Positions 18,981 to 27,273 of a stretch of DNA of 64,000 bases are shown one piece after another. A program made the translations under genes and the position numbers. The first letter of the stretch is position 1. Every line of letters begins with the position of its first letter. The notes beneath the pieces are model-generated. The model did not search any database and was not told where the DNA came from. It saw nothing but the letters and a program-made list of their open reading frames with translations. The stretch covers positions 372,001 to 436,000 of the forward strand of contig NZ_JAJSSH010000001.1 in the NCBI RefSeq assembly GCF_021403115.1, in the 5' to 3' direction. Source of the DNA: Sphingobium sufflavum. Lineage in GTDB: Bacteria; Pseudomonadota; Alphaproteobacteria; Sphingomonadales; Sphingomonadaceae.

Positions 18981-20324
18981 ATGCTCAGCCTCGACGAAGC
19001 CCAGGATCGCGCCGAAACGCTGGTGAGCGCTGCGAGGACTGCGGGGGCGGATGCGGCGGAAGCGGTCTATGGCTGCGATGCCTCGTCGCAGGTGTCCGTC
19101 CGCCTTGGCGCGCTGGAGGATGTGGAACGGTCCGAGTCCGAGCATGTCTCGCTGCGCGTCTTCGTGGGGCGACGGTCGGCGTCCATCTCCTCGTCCGACA
19201 TGAACCCGGCGACGCTGGCCACGCTGGTCGACCGCGCCATCGCCATGGCGAAGGAAGCGCCGGAGGATGCCTGGTCCGGCCTCGCACCCGAAGACCGGCT
19301 GATGCGCGGCCGCCCCGCCAACCTCGACATCGCCGACGAGGCCGACCCGGAACCGGCGGTCCTGCGTGCCCGTGCTCTGGAGGCGGAGGATAGCGCGCGC
19401 GACGTCCCCGGCGTCACCAACAGCGAGGGTGCAGGCGCGGGCCATGGCCGGTCGCAGGTCGCGCTGGTGACCAGCCACGGCTTTGCGGGCGCCTATGCCG
19501 GCACCAGCCATTCGACCTGGGCCAGTGTGCTGGCCGGTGCGGGCGAGACGATGCAGCGCGACTATGCCAGCCATAGCGCGCGCCATCTGGAGGATCTGGA
19601 CCAGAGCCACGCCATCGGCCTGCGCGCCGGGCATCGCGCCGTCTCGCGCCTGAACCCGAAACGGGTGGAGAGCGGGCCGATGCCGATCATCTTCGACCCG
19701 CGCATCGGCAATTCGTTCGTCGGACATCTGATCGGCGCCATCGTCGGCCCGGCGATCACCCGCCGGTCCAGTTTCCTGCTCGACCATCTGGGTGAGGCGA
19801 TCCTGCCCGAAACCATCACCATCCTCGACGACCCGCGTCGGGAACGGGGGCTGCGCTCGCGCCCCTTCGACGGCGAGGGGCTGCCCACGGCGGAACGGGC
19901 GCTGATCGACCGGGGCGTGCTGACCGGTTGGCTGCTCGACAGCGCATCGGCGCGGCAACTGGGGCTGGAGCCGACCGGCCATGCCGTGCGCGGCGGTGGG
20001 TCACCGGGGGCCAGCGCCTCCAACGTCCATATGGTGCCGGGGGAGATCGGTCCGGGCGAGTTGATGGGCGACATCAAACGCGGCCTCTATGTCACCGAAC
20101 TGATCGGGCAGGGCGTCAATGGCGTGACCGGCGACTATAGCCGGGGCGCGGCGGGCTTTCTGATCGAGAATGGCGCGACGACCGGCGCGGTGGCGGAGAT
20201 CACCATCGCGGGCAACCTCAAGGACATGTTCCGCCATCTGGTCGCGGCCAATGACCTCGACTTCCGCTATGGCATTAACGTGCCCACGCTGCGCATCGAC
20301 GGGATGACCGTTGCCGGGGCGTGA
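18981..20324 (+). CDS. TldD/PmbA-family metalloprotease subunit (PmbA/TldE-like)
   Basis: 447-aa member of the TldD/PmbA (U62) family. TldD and TldE/PmbA form a heterodimeric protease that processes modified peptides and may affect gyrase inhibitors. The C-terminal half has the family segments FLIENGATTGAVAEITIAGN and GLYVTELIGQGVNGVTGDYS. The metal-binding HExxxH motif of TldD subunits is not seen, which supports the PmbA/TldE side. The start at 18981 (MLSLDEAQDRAE) is preferred; sequence further upstream in frame is Pro/Cys-rich and not family-like. The next gene begins 14 bp before this stop. Confidence 0.9.
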   Translation: MLSLDEAQDRAETLVSAARTAGADAAEAVYGCDASSQVSVRLGALEDVERSESEHVSLRVFVGRRSASISSSDMNPATLATLVDRAIAMAKEAPEDAWSGLAPEDRLMRGRPANLDIADEADPEPAVLRARALEAEDSARDVPGVTNSEGAGAGHGRSQVALVTSHGFAGAYAGTSHSTWASVLAGAGETMQRDYASHSARHLEDLDQSHAIGLRAGHRAVSRLNPKRVESGPMPIIFDPRIGNSFVGHLIGAIVGPAITRRSSFLLDHLGEAILPETITILDDPRRERGLRSRPFDGEGLPTAERALIDRGVLTGWLLDSASARQLGLEPTGHAVRGGGSPGASASNVHMVPGEIGPGELMGDIKRGLYVTELIGQGVNGVTGDYSRGAAGFLIENGATTGAVAEITIAGNLKDMFRHLVAANDLDFRYGINVPTLRIDGMTVAGA

Positions 20325-21108
20325 CGTTACGCTGGATGCGCTCGCGGCGGCGGTGAGCGAGGCGGGCGCGCGCGCCATGGCCTATTGGGGCGTGGATAAT
20401 ACGGCCCTGCGTCATTGGGAAAAGGTGCCGGGCCAGCCGGTCAGCAACGCCGACCTGCTGGTGGACGAGCATCTGAAGCAGACATTGGGCGCGCTGGCCC
20501 CGGATGCGGCCTGGCTGTCGGAAGAGACCGCGGACGACCCCGTCCGCATGGGGTCGGACCGGCTGTGGCTGGTCGACCCCATCGACGGCACCCGCGATTT
20601 CGTGCGCGGGCGGCCCGGCTGGGCCGTGTCCGTCGCGCTGGTCGATCAGGGCGAGGTCATGCTGGCCGCGCTCGCCGCCCCGGCGCGCGATGAGCTGTGG
20701 CTGGCCGCGAAGGGGCAGGGCGCGACCCGCAACAGCGTGGCCCTGCGCGCCAGCACCCGCACGCAACTGCCCGGCGCGCGCGTTCCCGCCGACCAGTTGC
20801 CGCGCGTGGACGCGGACCTCGCCACCGTGTTCAAGCCCAACAGCATCGCGCTGCGCATGGCGATGGTGGCGGCGGACGAGGCGGATCTGGTCGCCACTGT
20901 CCGTTGGGGCGCGGAATGGGACATCGCGGCTTCGTCCCTGATCGCGCAGGAGTCGGGCGCGGTGGTGACGGACGCGCTGGGCCAGCGGTTGATCTTCAAC
21001 CGGGAAAAGCCGGTCGCACTGGGCATGTTGTGCTGCGCGCCCGCCATCCATGATGCGGCGGTGGCGCGGTTGCGGGAGCGGGCACTGGGGATTTTGCGGG
21101 ACGGGTGA
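20311..21108 (+). CDS. Inositol monophosphatase-family phosphatase (CysQ/HisN-like)
   Basis: 265-aa Mg-dependent, Li-sensitive-type sugar or nucleotide phosphatase. Metal sites: SEETADDPVR (Glu in the first motif), LVDPIDGTRDFVRGRPGW (motif A, DPIDGT) and WGAEWDIAASSLIAQESGAV (motif B, WD-x-A). It could be 3'(2'),5'-bisphosphate nucleotidase (CysQ) or histidinol/inositol phosphatase; sequence alone does not decide. No ATG can be used: an in-frame TGA at 20305-20307 is followed by TTG at 20311, with GGGA upstream. The next in-frame start is GTG 20353, which would cut conserved N-terminal sequence. The TTG start overlaps the PmbA-like stop by 14 bp, suggesting coupling. Confidence 0.87.
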   Translation: MPGRDVTLDALAAAVSEAGARAMAYWGVDNTALRHWEKVPGQPVSNADLLVDEHLKQTLGALAPDAAWLSEETADDPVRMGSDRLWLVDPIDGTRDFVRGRPGWAVSVALVDQGEVMLAALAAPARDELWLAAKGQGATRNSVALRASTRTQLPGARVPADQLPRVDADLATVFKPNSIALRMAMVAADEADLVATVRWGAEWDIAASSLIAQESGAVVTDALGQRLIFNREKPVALGMLCCAPAIHDAAVARLRERALGILRDG

Positions 21109-21571
21109 GGGGAGTGATCGGGAGGGTGCGTGGGGCAGGCTCGTGGCGCCATGCCCTCAACAGATTTTCGCCGGTGCGGGGATCGGTCAGCGTGACATTT
21201 TCCGGCGCCTGAATATGCCACTTCCCCTCGTTCCGTGTGAGCACCGCAAGGATCAGGGTGTCGACCGCATGTGGGCCAGCCGGATGCGCCGGTCCGGCAT
21301 GGCGACGGCTCCAGAAATGGACGACCGTGACATCGTCCCGAATGGGGGTCGCGTCGATCAGCATATTCTCCCGATGCGAGTCCCGGTAGATCGTCTCGTG
21401 GAGAGGCGCATGGAGCGCGATAATGGCCTCCACGCCGCGCCCATGATGGGTAAAGCGGTTCACGAAAGAGGCGTCGTCGTGAAACAGGGTGCCGAAAGCC
21501 TGCATGTCATGGGCGTTCCAGACATCGTGAAAGGCACCGGGCGCATCTTCCGGCCGGTCGATCTGGGGCAT
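20996..21571 (-). CDS. NTF2-fold (SnoaL/DUF4440-like) protein with antisense-derived tail
   Basis: The start at ATG 21571 has a perfect AGGAGGT nearby. Residues 1 to about 115 are a typical SgcJ/SnoaL-like NTF2 domain: FHDVWNAHDMQAFGTLFHDD, ASFVNRFTHHGRGVEAI, then DVTVVHFWSRRHAG and WHIQAPENVTLTDP. Such domains serve as small-molecule binding or isomerase-like folds; no specific activity can be assigned. The tail after about residue 120 is Pro/Ala-rich and overlaps the 3' end of the convergent phosphatase gene by 113 bp, so it is probably a read-through extension after loss of an earlier stop. Confidence 0.75.
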   Translation of the reverse strand: MPQIDRPEDAPGAFHDVWNAHDMQAFGTLFHDDASFVNRFTHHGRGVEAIIALHAPLHETIYRDSHRENMLIDATPIRDDVTVVHFWSRRHAGPAHPAGPHAVDTLILAVLTRNEGKWHIQAPENVTLTDPRTGENLLRAWRHEPAPRTLPITPLTRPAKSPVPAPATAPPPHHGWRARSTTCPVRPAFPG

Positions 21572-22108
21572 GGGCACCTCCTGGGAAAGCCGGGTGGTGC
21601 CGCCATTCACCAGCGATCGCCAGCCGACCGGCGCGTTTCCACGCGCCATCGACGGTAACCCCCACGATAATGGGGGCCGGTGTCGCCACCGGCCCCCACT
21701 CACTGGGCCTCTGCCCTAGACGAGCGGAGGGTTGCCCCGTGTCCGGTGATCTGTGGCGGCTGGCGGTCGCAGTGTCTGCGCGCTCATGCCGCCCGTGCGT
21801 CCCGTCCATCCTCGCCATTTCCATACAAATCCCAGGATTTGCGGCGGCCTGGCGGACTGGGGAGGGGCCGTTGGTCCCTCGCAATCTTCCGGTTCCAACA
21901 TGCTCTCATGCCCGCCGAGTCGTCCCAAGCGGATTTTGCATACAGGGTGCAATTTCCTGCATAATATTGTGGATCGGTGTGGATAAGTCGGTGCTCCTTC
22001 CCATCCGTTTCGCATCCCCCGCCAGTCTCCCGCCACTGGCATTGCCAAGCCCCCGGCCCCAAGCCTATGCATTTGCGCGATAGTTACGCCTGCCGACCGG
22101 AGATTCGC
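21572..22108. other. Intergenic region upstream of sseA
   Basis: About 535 bases with a strong hairpin at 21672-21697 (separate entry) and a more AT-rich stretch at 21930-21990 that probably holds the sseA promoter. It includes TGCAATTTCCTGCATAATAT at 21950-21969, loosely like the TGCA repeats described further on. No SAM riboswitch or other RNA element was recognised despite the sulfur-related genes downstream. Confidence 0.4.
21672..21697. terminator. Strong 11-bp hairpin with TCGC loop
   Basis: GGGGGCCGGTG (21672-21682), loop TCGC, CACCGGCCCCC (21687-21697). The stem is perfect. The loop and its closing GTG/CAC pairs equal those of the rplQ terminator at 52073-52100. There is no T-run, and it lies 564 bases past the nearest upstream plus-strand stop, so its role (terminator, attenuator or relic) is open. 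Confidence 0.4.
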
Positions 22109-22954
22109 ATGGACCTGCTCGTTTCGACGCACTGGCTTGCCGGGGAGATAGGGGCGGACGACGTGCGGGTGGTGGACGCCACTTATTTCTTGCCCGAAGC
22201 GGGGCGGGACGCGGCGGCGGACTATGCGGCGGCGCATATTCCCGGCGCGCTCTACCTGAACCTGACCGATCTGGTTGACGCCACCAACCCGCTGCCCAAC
22301 AGCCTGCCATCGGCGGAGACATTCGCGAGCCGGATGGCCGCGCTGGGGCTGGGCGATGACAGCCGGATCATCCTCTACGACAACAGCCCGCACCACACCG
22401 CGGCCCGTGCATGGTGGATGTTCACCCTGTTCGGCGCGCGCGAGGTCGCCATCCTCGACGGCGGGCTGGCCAAGTGGCAGGCGGAGGGACGGCCCATCGA
22501 AAGTGGAACGACGGCCACCGCCGCCCCGCGCGCCTTCACCGTGTCGCAGGACGACGGCAGTTACCGCAGCAAGGATCAGGTGGCGGAGGCGCTGCGGACA
22601 GGGGCCGCGCAACTGGTCGATGCCCGCTCCGCCAGTCGCTTCACCGGCGAGGAACCGGAGACGCGCGCGGATCTGGCTTCGGGTCATATGCCGGGCGCGA
22701 GGAATATTCCCTACAGCCGCCTGTTCCATGCCGACGGCACCTGGAAGCGCGGGGGCGAACTGCGCGCGATCTTTGCCGACGCCGGGGTCGCGCTGGACCG
22801 GCCGATCATCACCACCTGCGGCAGCGGCATCACGGCGGCAACCCTGTCCTTCGGCGCGGCGCTGCTGGGGGCGAAGCACGTCGCCCTCTATGATGGAAGC
22901 TGGTCGGAATGGGGCGCGGACCCCGCCCTGCCCAAGGCGACGGGCGCGGCATGA
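22109..22954 (+). CDS. sseA: 3-mercaptopyruvate sulfurtransferase SseA
   Basis: Two-rhodanese-domain enzyme moving sulfur from 3-mercaptopyruvate (or thiosulfate) to cyanide or thiols. 281 aa. The inactive N-terminal domain has HIPGALYLNLTDLVD and DNSPHHTAARAWWMF. The catalytic domain has DARSASRFTGEEPE and the loop TTCGSGITAATL with Cys237; the CGSGxTA form is diagnostic of mercaptopyruvate rather than thiosulfate sulfurtransferase (CRxGx[RT]). The start at 22109 is preceded by CGGAG. It overlaps metC by 4 bp, joining cysteine-sulfur handling in one operon. Confidence 0.95.
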   Translation: MDLLVSTHWLAGEIGADDVRVVDATYFLPEAGRDAAADYAAAHIPGALYLNLTDLVDATNPLPNSLPSAETFASRMAALGLGDDSRIILYDNSPHHTAARAWWMFTLFGAREVAILDGGLAKWQAEGRPIESGTTATAAPRAFTVSQDDGSYRSKDQVAEALRTGAAQLVDARSASRFTGEEPETRADLASGHMPGARNIPYSRLFHADGTWKRGGELRAIFADAGVALDRPIITTCGSGITAATLSFGAALLGAKHVALYDGSWSEWGADPALPKATGAA

Positions 22955-24177
22955 GCAGCGCCGACGAGAAGGACGGCGGCCCCCTGTCGCCCGCCACGCG
23001 GCTGGTCGGCGCGGGGCGCAAGCCGGAATGGACGCGGATGCCGGATCGCCCCGGCGCCATCGTCAGCCCACCGGTGTGGCGCGCCTCAACCATATTGTTC
23101 GACGATGTGGCCCATCTGCGCCGCGCCGGGCAGAACACGCATGAGGCGTTCTATTATGGCCGTCGCGGCACGCCGACGACATGGGCGCTGGCCGATGCGC
23201 TGACCGGGCTGGAACCGGAGGCGGCGGGCACCATGCTCTACCCCTCCGGCGTAGCGGCCATTGCGGGTGCGCTGCTGGCGATCCTGAAGCCGGGCGACCA
23301 GATATTGATGGTCGACAGCGCCTATGACCCCAGCCGGTCGATGTGCAACGGCCTGCTCGCGGATTTCGGGGTGGAGGTGGTCTATTATGATCCGCTGGCC
23401 GGGGCCGGTATCGCGGACCTCATCACCGACCGCACCGCCGCTATCTTTCTGGAAAGCCCCGGCAGCCTGACCTTCGAGGTGCAGGATATTCCCGCCATCG
23501 TCGCGGTGGCGCGGGCGCGGGGGATCGTCACGCTGATCGACAATACCTGGGCGACGCCGCTCTACCTGCCCGCCATGGCGCTGGGCGTGGATATTTCGAT
23601 CATGGCCTGCACCAAATATATCGTCGGGCACAGCGACGTGATGATGGGGTCGGTGACGGCCAATGCGCGCTGGTGGCCGCGCATCCGCGCGCGCGCCTAT
23701 GGACTGGGGCAGGTGGTCAGCCCGGACGATGCGGCGCTCACCCTGCGCGGACTGCGCACGCTGTCGGTGCGGCTGGAGCGGCACCGGACGAGCGCGCTGG
23801 CGGTGGCCCAATGGCTCGCCGCCCGGCCGGAGGTTGCGGGCGTGCTGCACCCCGCACTGCCCTCCTGTCCCGGCCATGCCGAATGGGCGCGGGATTTCAA
23901 GGGATCGAGCGGCCTCTTCTCCTTCCATCTCGCCGGCGGGGGGGAGGCGGAGCGGGCGGCCTTCATCGACGCGCTGGCGCTGTTCGGCATCGGCTATAGC
24001 TGGGGCGGGTTCGAGAGCCTGGCGCTGCCGGTCGACCCGGAGAAGCATCGCACGGCCCGGCCCTGGACGGCTGCCGGTCCGCTTGTGCGGTTGCACATCG
24101 GGCTGGAGGAGCCGGACGACCTGATCGCCGATCTGGAGCGCGGCCTTGCCGTCTGGCGGGATGCCATGGCGGGCTGA
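22951..24177 (+). CDS. metC: Cystathionine beta-lyase (PLP-dependent Cys/Met metabolism enzyme)
   Basis: 408-aa fold-type I PLP enzyme. The PLP-binding lysine is Lys222 in MACTKYIVGHSDVMMG. The cofactor loop is LYPSGVAAIAGALLAIL and the Asp for the pyridine N is in TLIDNTWATP. The C-terminal segment YSWGGFESLA is typical of MetC-type beta-lyases, which cleave cystathionine to homocysteine, pyruvate and ammonia. The ATG overlaps the sseA stop (ATGA). Pyruvate and thiol products link it to the mercaptopyruvate enzyme encoded upstream. Confidence 0.93.
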   Translation: MSSADEKDGGPLSPATRLVGAGRKPEWTRMPDRPGAIVSPPVWRASTILFDDVAHLRRAGQNTHEAFYYGRRGTPTTWALADALTGLEPEAAGTMLYPSGVAAIAGALLAILKPGDQILMVDSAYDPSRSMCNGLLADFGVEVVYYDPLAGAGIADLITDRTAAIFLESPGSLTFEVQDIPAIVAVARARGIVTLIDNTWATPLYLPAMALGVDISIMACTKYIVGHSDVMMGSVTANARWWPRIRARAYGLGQVVSPDDAALTLRGLRTLSVRLERHRTSALAVAQWLAARPEVAGVLHPALPSCPGHAEWARDFKGSSGLFSFHLAGGGEAERAAFIDALALFGIGYSWGGFESLALPVDPEKHRTARPWTAAGPLVRLHIGLEEPDDLIADLERGLAVWRDAMAG

Positions 24178-24626
24178 ACGGCCAGCGGTCGCGGGCCTCC
24201 GATCCTGCGCGTTCCGCCTGTCCCATCGGCGTGCAGGCGGCGTGGCCAGCCTGCTCGACCGGCAATATTCCCGGCCCTGACCAACATGTTGTCGCCCCGC
24301 GACAGGGCGCGCGCGGCGACTTTCGGCTGTCCCCGGCCATCCTGATTTTGCGCGCAAATCCGGGGTTTTCCGGGGGCTTGCGGCTGTGTGTCCACCCTCG
24401 GAAAGCCGCTCAACATTCTGTTGCAATATGGCAACATCAGTAACAATCAAGCAATGATACAGACATAATTTGCTTGTGCGCCGCACCATGCGGGGGCACA
24501 TTCCCGCTTGTTGAGGGAGCGGATTGCCCTGACGCATCCGAATAGAGATGCGGAAAAAGGCGGCGACTGTCCTGTCAACGCAGGTGGGACGATCGCATTC
24601 ATCCAAGTTAAGGGGAAGATTAACCC
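24178..24626. promoter_or_regulatory. Intergenic region upstream of the TorF porin gene
   Basis: About 450 bases without a convincing gene. Positions 24410-24480 are distinctly AT-rich (runs such as CAATATGGCAACATCAGTAA) and probably hold the porin promoter. No confident -35/-10 pair could be chosen by eye. Confidence 0.35.
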
Positions 24627-25412
24627 ATGCGTAAGTCCATTCTCGGCCTTTCGGCCTTCGCTCTTGTTGCCCTCGCGACTCCCGCCATGGCGCAGGACGA
24701 CGACGGCCTCGGCCTGACCATTACCGGCGGCGGCGCTGTTGTTTCCGACTATCGCTTCCGCGGTCTGTCGCAGTCCTCGGAGGACTTCGCGGTCCAGGGT
24801 TCGTTCACCGTGACCCACACCTCCGGTTTCTACGCGGGCGTCTGGGGTTCCAGCATCTCCTTCGCGCAGGGCACCGAGATCGACCTGATCGGCGGTTTCT
24901 CCAAGGAAATCATCCCCGGCCTGACCGGCGACGTCGGCTTCACCTACTACGTCTACCCGAACAAGGTTGCCGGTCTCGCCGCCAACGAGATCATCGAGCC
25001 TTATGCATCGGTGTCGGGCACGGTCGGCCCCGTCTGGGCGAAGGCCGGTATCGCATGGGCGCCAAAGCAGGACGCCTATCTGTTCAACGGCAAGCGGTAC
25101 GACAACACCTATCTGTGGGCTGACGGTTCGGTCGGCATCCCCAGCACCCCGCTGAAGGCGACCGCTCACCTCGGCTGGACCTCGAACGGCGCGCTGCGCG
25201 GCACGGTTGCGGATGCGTTCAGCACCCAGACGAAGGCAGACATCATCGACTATAGCGTCGGTGCATCGGCCACCTACAAGGCGCTGACCTTTGGCGTGAA
25301 CTATGTGAACACCAACGTTCCGAAGCGTTTCCGCAACGGCGGCGGTACGTCGCTGCGCGAAGGCGCGGGCGCTGACGGCACGGTGGTTTTCTCGGTCGCT
25401 GCGGCTTTCTGA
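24627..25412 (+). CDS. TorF-family putative porin
   Basis: 261-aa outer-membrane beta-barrel of the TorF (TIGR02001/gcw_chp) family, common in sphingomonads and other Gram-negatives. The signal peptide MRKSILGLSAFALVALATPA is cleaved after AMA. The diagnostic N-terminal block follows (VVSDYRFRGLSQSSEDFAVQ), then YAGVWGSSISFAQGTEIDLI and GFTYYVYPNK. The C-terminus ends in VVFSVAAAF with terminal Phe. Codon use is very biased to the most frequent codons, suggesting high expression. A strong intrinsic terminator follows. The transported substrate is unknown. Confidence 0.93.
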   Translation: MRKSILGLSAFALVALATPAMAQDDDGLGLTITGGGAVVSDYRFRGLSQSSEDFAVQGSFTVTHTSGFYAGVWGSSISFAQGTEIDLIGGFSKEIIPGLTGDVGFTYYVYPNKVAGLAANEIIEPYASVSGTVGPVWAKAGIAWAPKQDAYLFNGKRYDNTYLWADGSVGIPSTPLKATAHLGWTSNGALRGTVADAFSTQTKADIIDYSVGASATYKALTFGVNYVNTNVPKRFRNGGGTSLREGAGADGTVVFSVAAAF

Positions 25413-25435
25413 TCGCACTCGACTGACTGCAAGGA

Positions 25436-25465
25436 GGGGCCGTGGCGCAAGCTGCGGCCCCTTTT
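25436..25465 (+). terminator. Rho-independent terminator of the TorF porin gene
   Basis: Stem GGGGCCG (25436-25442) / CGGCCCC (25455-25461), a 12-base loop, then TTTT at 25462-25465. It lies 24 bases after the porin stop. Confidence 0.85.
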
Positions 25466-25550
25466 GCATGTCCGCCATTCCCCGTTTCGGTGGCTGGGTT
25501 CCGGTGGCGGATCTTCGGGAAACCGAGCATAGCTTTGCGTCTTTCATGAA

Positions 25551-25568
25551 AATGCATTGTGCATAATA
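25551..25568 (+). promoter_or_regulatory. Putative operator, TGCA-N3-TGCATAAT type
   Basis: AATGCATTGTGCATAATA lies about 75 bp upstream of the hydratase start at 25641. The core TGCATTGTGCATAAT matches the arrangement TGCA-N3-TGCATAA seen upstream of the GntR gene (36886-36900) and resembles the palindromes at 34932-34947 and 38287-38298. A GntR-type regulator is the obvious candidate; binding is inferred. Confidence 0.45.
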
Positions 25569-25640
25569 TCCCGCATCGCTAAGTCTCTCTGCCAGAAACA
25601 GGGCGCACGAGGGCTGCCCGAAGCGGGAGCCACACAGAGC

Positions 25641-26465
25641 ATGAGCGAAGATTTCTCCGACTGGATCGGCCGCAGCGAAACGGTTTCGGACCGGCTGGAC
25701 GCGGCCCGCACCAACGCGTTGTCCTCCGCGCTGGGCGATGCGCCCGCCGCCGATGGCGCGCCGTTGCCGCTGCTCCACCATTGGCTCTATTTCTGGGACG
25801 TGAAGCCGCCGGAGGGGCTGGGCGTCGACGGGCATCCGGCCAAGGGCGGGTTCCTGCCGCCCGTACCCCTGCCCCGCCGCATGTGGGCGGGCGGCCGCCT
25901 GTCGTTCCGCCAGCCGTTGCTGGTGGGAGAGGCTGTCACGCGCACCTCCACCATCCTCGACGTGAAGGCGAAGAGCGGGAAGAGCGGCGATCTCGTCTTC
26001 GTCACGGTCCGGCATGAACTGTCCGGCGGGCAGGGGCTGGCGGTCGTGGAGGAGCAGGACATCGTCTATCGGGAGGCCGCCGCGCCCGGCTCCATCGCCC
26101 TCGCCCCGGCCGGCGATGCGCCGGACGCGCCATGGCGGCGCGATATGATGCCCGACACGGTCCTGCTGTTCCGCTATTCCGCGCTGACCATGAACGGCCA
26201 CCGCATCCATTATGACCGGCCCTATGCGATGGGGGAGGAGGCCTATCCCGCGCTGGTCGTCCATGGCCCGTTGCAGGCGACATTGCTCGCCGGGCTGGCG
26301 GCGAGCCATCTTGACGCCCCGATCACCGGCTTCGATTTCCGGGGGCAGGTGCCCGCCTTCGACGGCATGCCGCTCCATGTCTGCGGGGAGAAGACGGAGA
26401 CGGGGGCGAATGTCTGGACCCAGCAGGGCGGCACCCGCAACATGGTGGCGACCATTACCGTCTGA
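25641..26465 (+). CDS. FAS1-like/MaoC hydratase, 3-methylfumaryl-CoA or mesaconyl-C4-CoA hydratase-like
   Basis: 274-aa cytoplasmic hydratase of two hot-dog halves, like Meh of the 3-hydroxypropionate cycle and eukaryotic HTD2. N-terminal half: LLHHWLYFWDVKPPEGLGVD, GGFLPPVPLPRRMWAGGRLS. C-terminal half: LLFRYSALTMNGHRIHYDRP, where the Asn-Gly-His-Arg-Ile-His-Tyr block is the catalytic signature, then LVVHGPLQATLLAGL. The start at 25641 (MSEDFSDWIG) fits the family; the frame extends upstream without family-like sequence. The reaction on a branched unsaturated CoA ester is inferred from the family. It stands at the left edge of the acyl-CoA gene region and has its own putative operator. Confidence 0.85.
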   Translation: MSEDFSDWIGRSETVSDRLDAARTNALSSALGDAPAADGAPLPLLHHWLYFWDVKPPEGLGVDGHPAKGGFLPPVPLPRRMWAGGRLSFRQPLLVGEAVTRTSTILDVKAKSGKSGDLVFVTVRHELSGGQGLAVVEEQDIVYREAAAPGSIALAPAGDAPDAPWRRDMMPDTVLLFRYSALTMNGHRIHYDRPYAMGEEAYPALVVHGPLQATLLAGLAASHLDAPITGFDFRGQVPAFDGMPLHVCGEKTETGANVWTQQGGTRNMVATITV

Positions 26466-26567
26466 GGCGCGCATCGCCCGACCGGGATAGCTTGTTCCCG
26501 GTTGCGCGGTTCACACCGCCCCGCACCGCTGGTAGGGGGCGGGCCTCACCGGGGAGGACGCGGGCGG

Positions 26568-27149
26568 ATGGACGGCACTATTCTGTTGAAAGGCGCGCGG
26601 GTGACCCTCGCGCCGCTGGGCCGGGAGCATCGCGACGCGCTGCTGGCCGCGGCCGCCGACGGAGAATTATGGACCCTGCGCGTCACCAACGTCCCCGGCC
26701 CGGCGACCGTGGACGCCTATATCGACACCGCGATCCGCGGGCGGGAGGAGGGGAGTGTCATCCCCTTCGTGACCATGGTGGGCGACCGGGTCATCGGCAG
26801 CACGCGCTTCTGGAAGCTGGACCGGACCCATCGCCAGGCGGAGATCGGCCACACATGGATTGCCGCCTCCTGGCAGCGCAGTTTCGTCAATACGGAGGCG
26901 AAGCTGCTGATGCTGCGCCATGCCTTTGAAGAACTGGGCCTGATCCGGGTGCAGTTCACCACCGACGAGCTGAACGCCAAATCCCGCGCCGCCATCCTGC
27001 GGCTGGGCGCGGTGGAGGAGGGGCTGATCCGTAACGAACGGATCATGCCCGACGGCCGTATCCGCAACTCGATCCGTTTCAGCATCATCGACAGCGAGTG
27101 GCGGGGTGTGAAGGCGGGGCTGGAGCGGCGGCTCGCGGGCGAGGGTTGA
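26568..27149 (+). CDS. GNAT-family N-acetyltransferase (RimJ/RimL-like)
   Basis: 193 aa from ATG 26568, preceded by GGGAGGACG. Acetyl-CoA fold blocks: GTILLKGARVTLAPLGREHR, GSTRFWKLDRTHRQAEIGHT, WIAASWQRSFVNTEAKLLML and LGLIRVQFTTDELNAKSRAA. The NAKSRAAI block and the RNERIMPDGRIRNSIRFSII ending are typical of the RimJ/RimL-like subgroup acetylating protein N-termini or small amines. The substrate is unknown. It follows the hydratase by about 100 bp. Confidence 0.85.
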   Translation: MDGTILLKGARVTLAPLGREHRDALLAAAADGELWTLRVTNVPGPATVDAYIDTAIRGREEGSVIPFVTMVGDRVIGSTRFWKLDRTHRQAEIGHTWIAASWQRSFVNTEAKLLMLRHAFEELGLIRVQFTTDELNAKSRAAILRLGAVEEGLIRNERIMPDGRIRNSIRFSIIDSEWRGVKAGLERRLAGEG

Positions 27150-27273
27150 CGCGGCCTGATGTTTGCTCGTTTCATGCGGGATCGGTGGCGGTGTACGTCA
27201 TCGCCCGACGCTCCGCTTGCACGGCCGCTGGAAGATGGGCGAGAGCGCCCGTGCCACTTGAACGGGGCCGACT

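Noticed and set aside
21572..22108. Possible SAM or other sulfur-related riboswitch upstream of sseA-metC
   Set aside because: Only one simple hairpin is present; no conserved riboswitch core could be matched.
24447..26474. Long minus-strand open frame across the porin and hydratase genes
   Set aside because: It crosses the porin terminator and two real genes with family signatures; the product is compositionally antisense-like.
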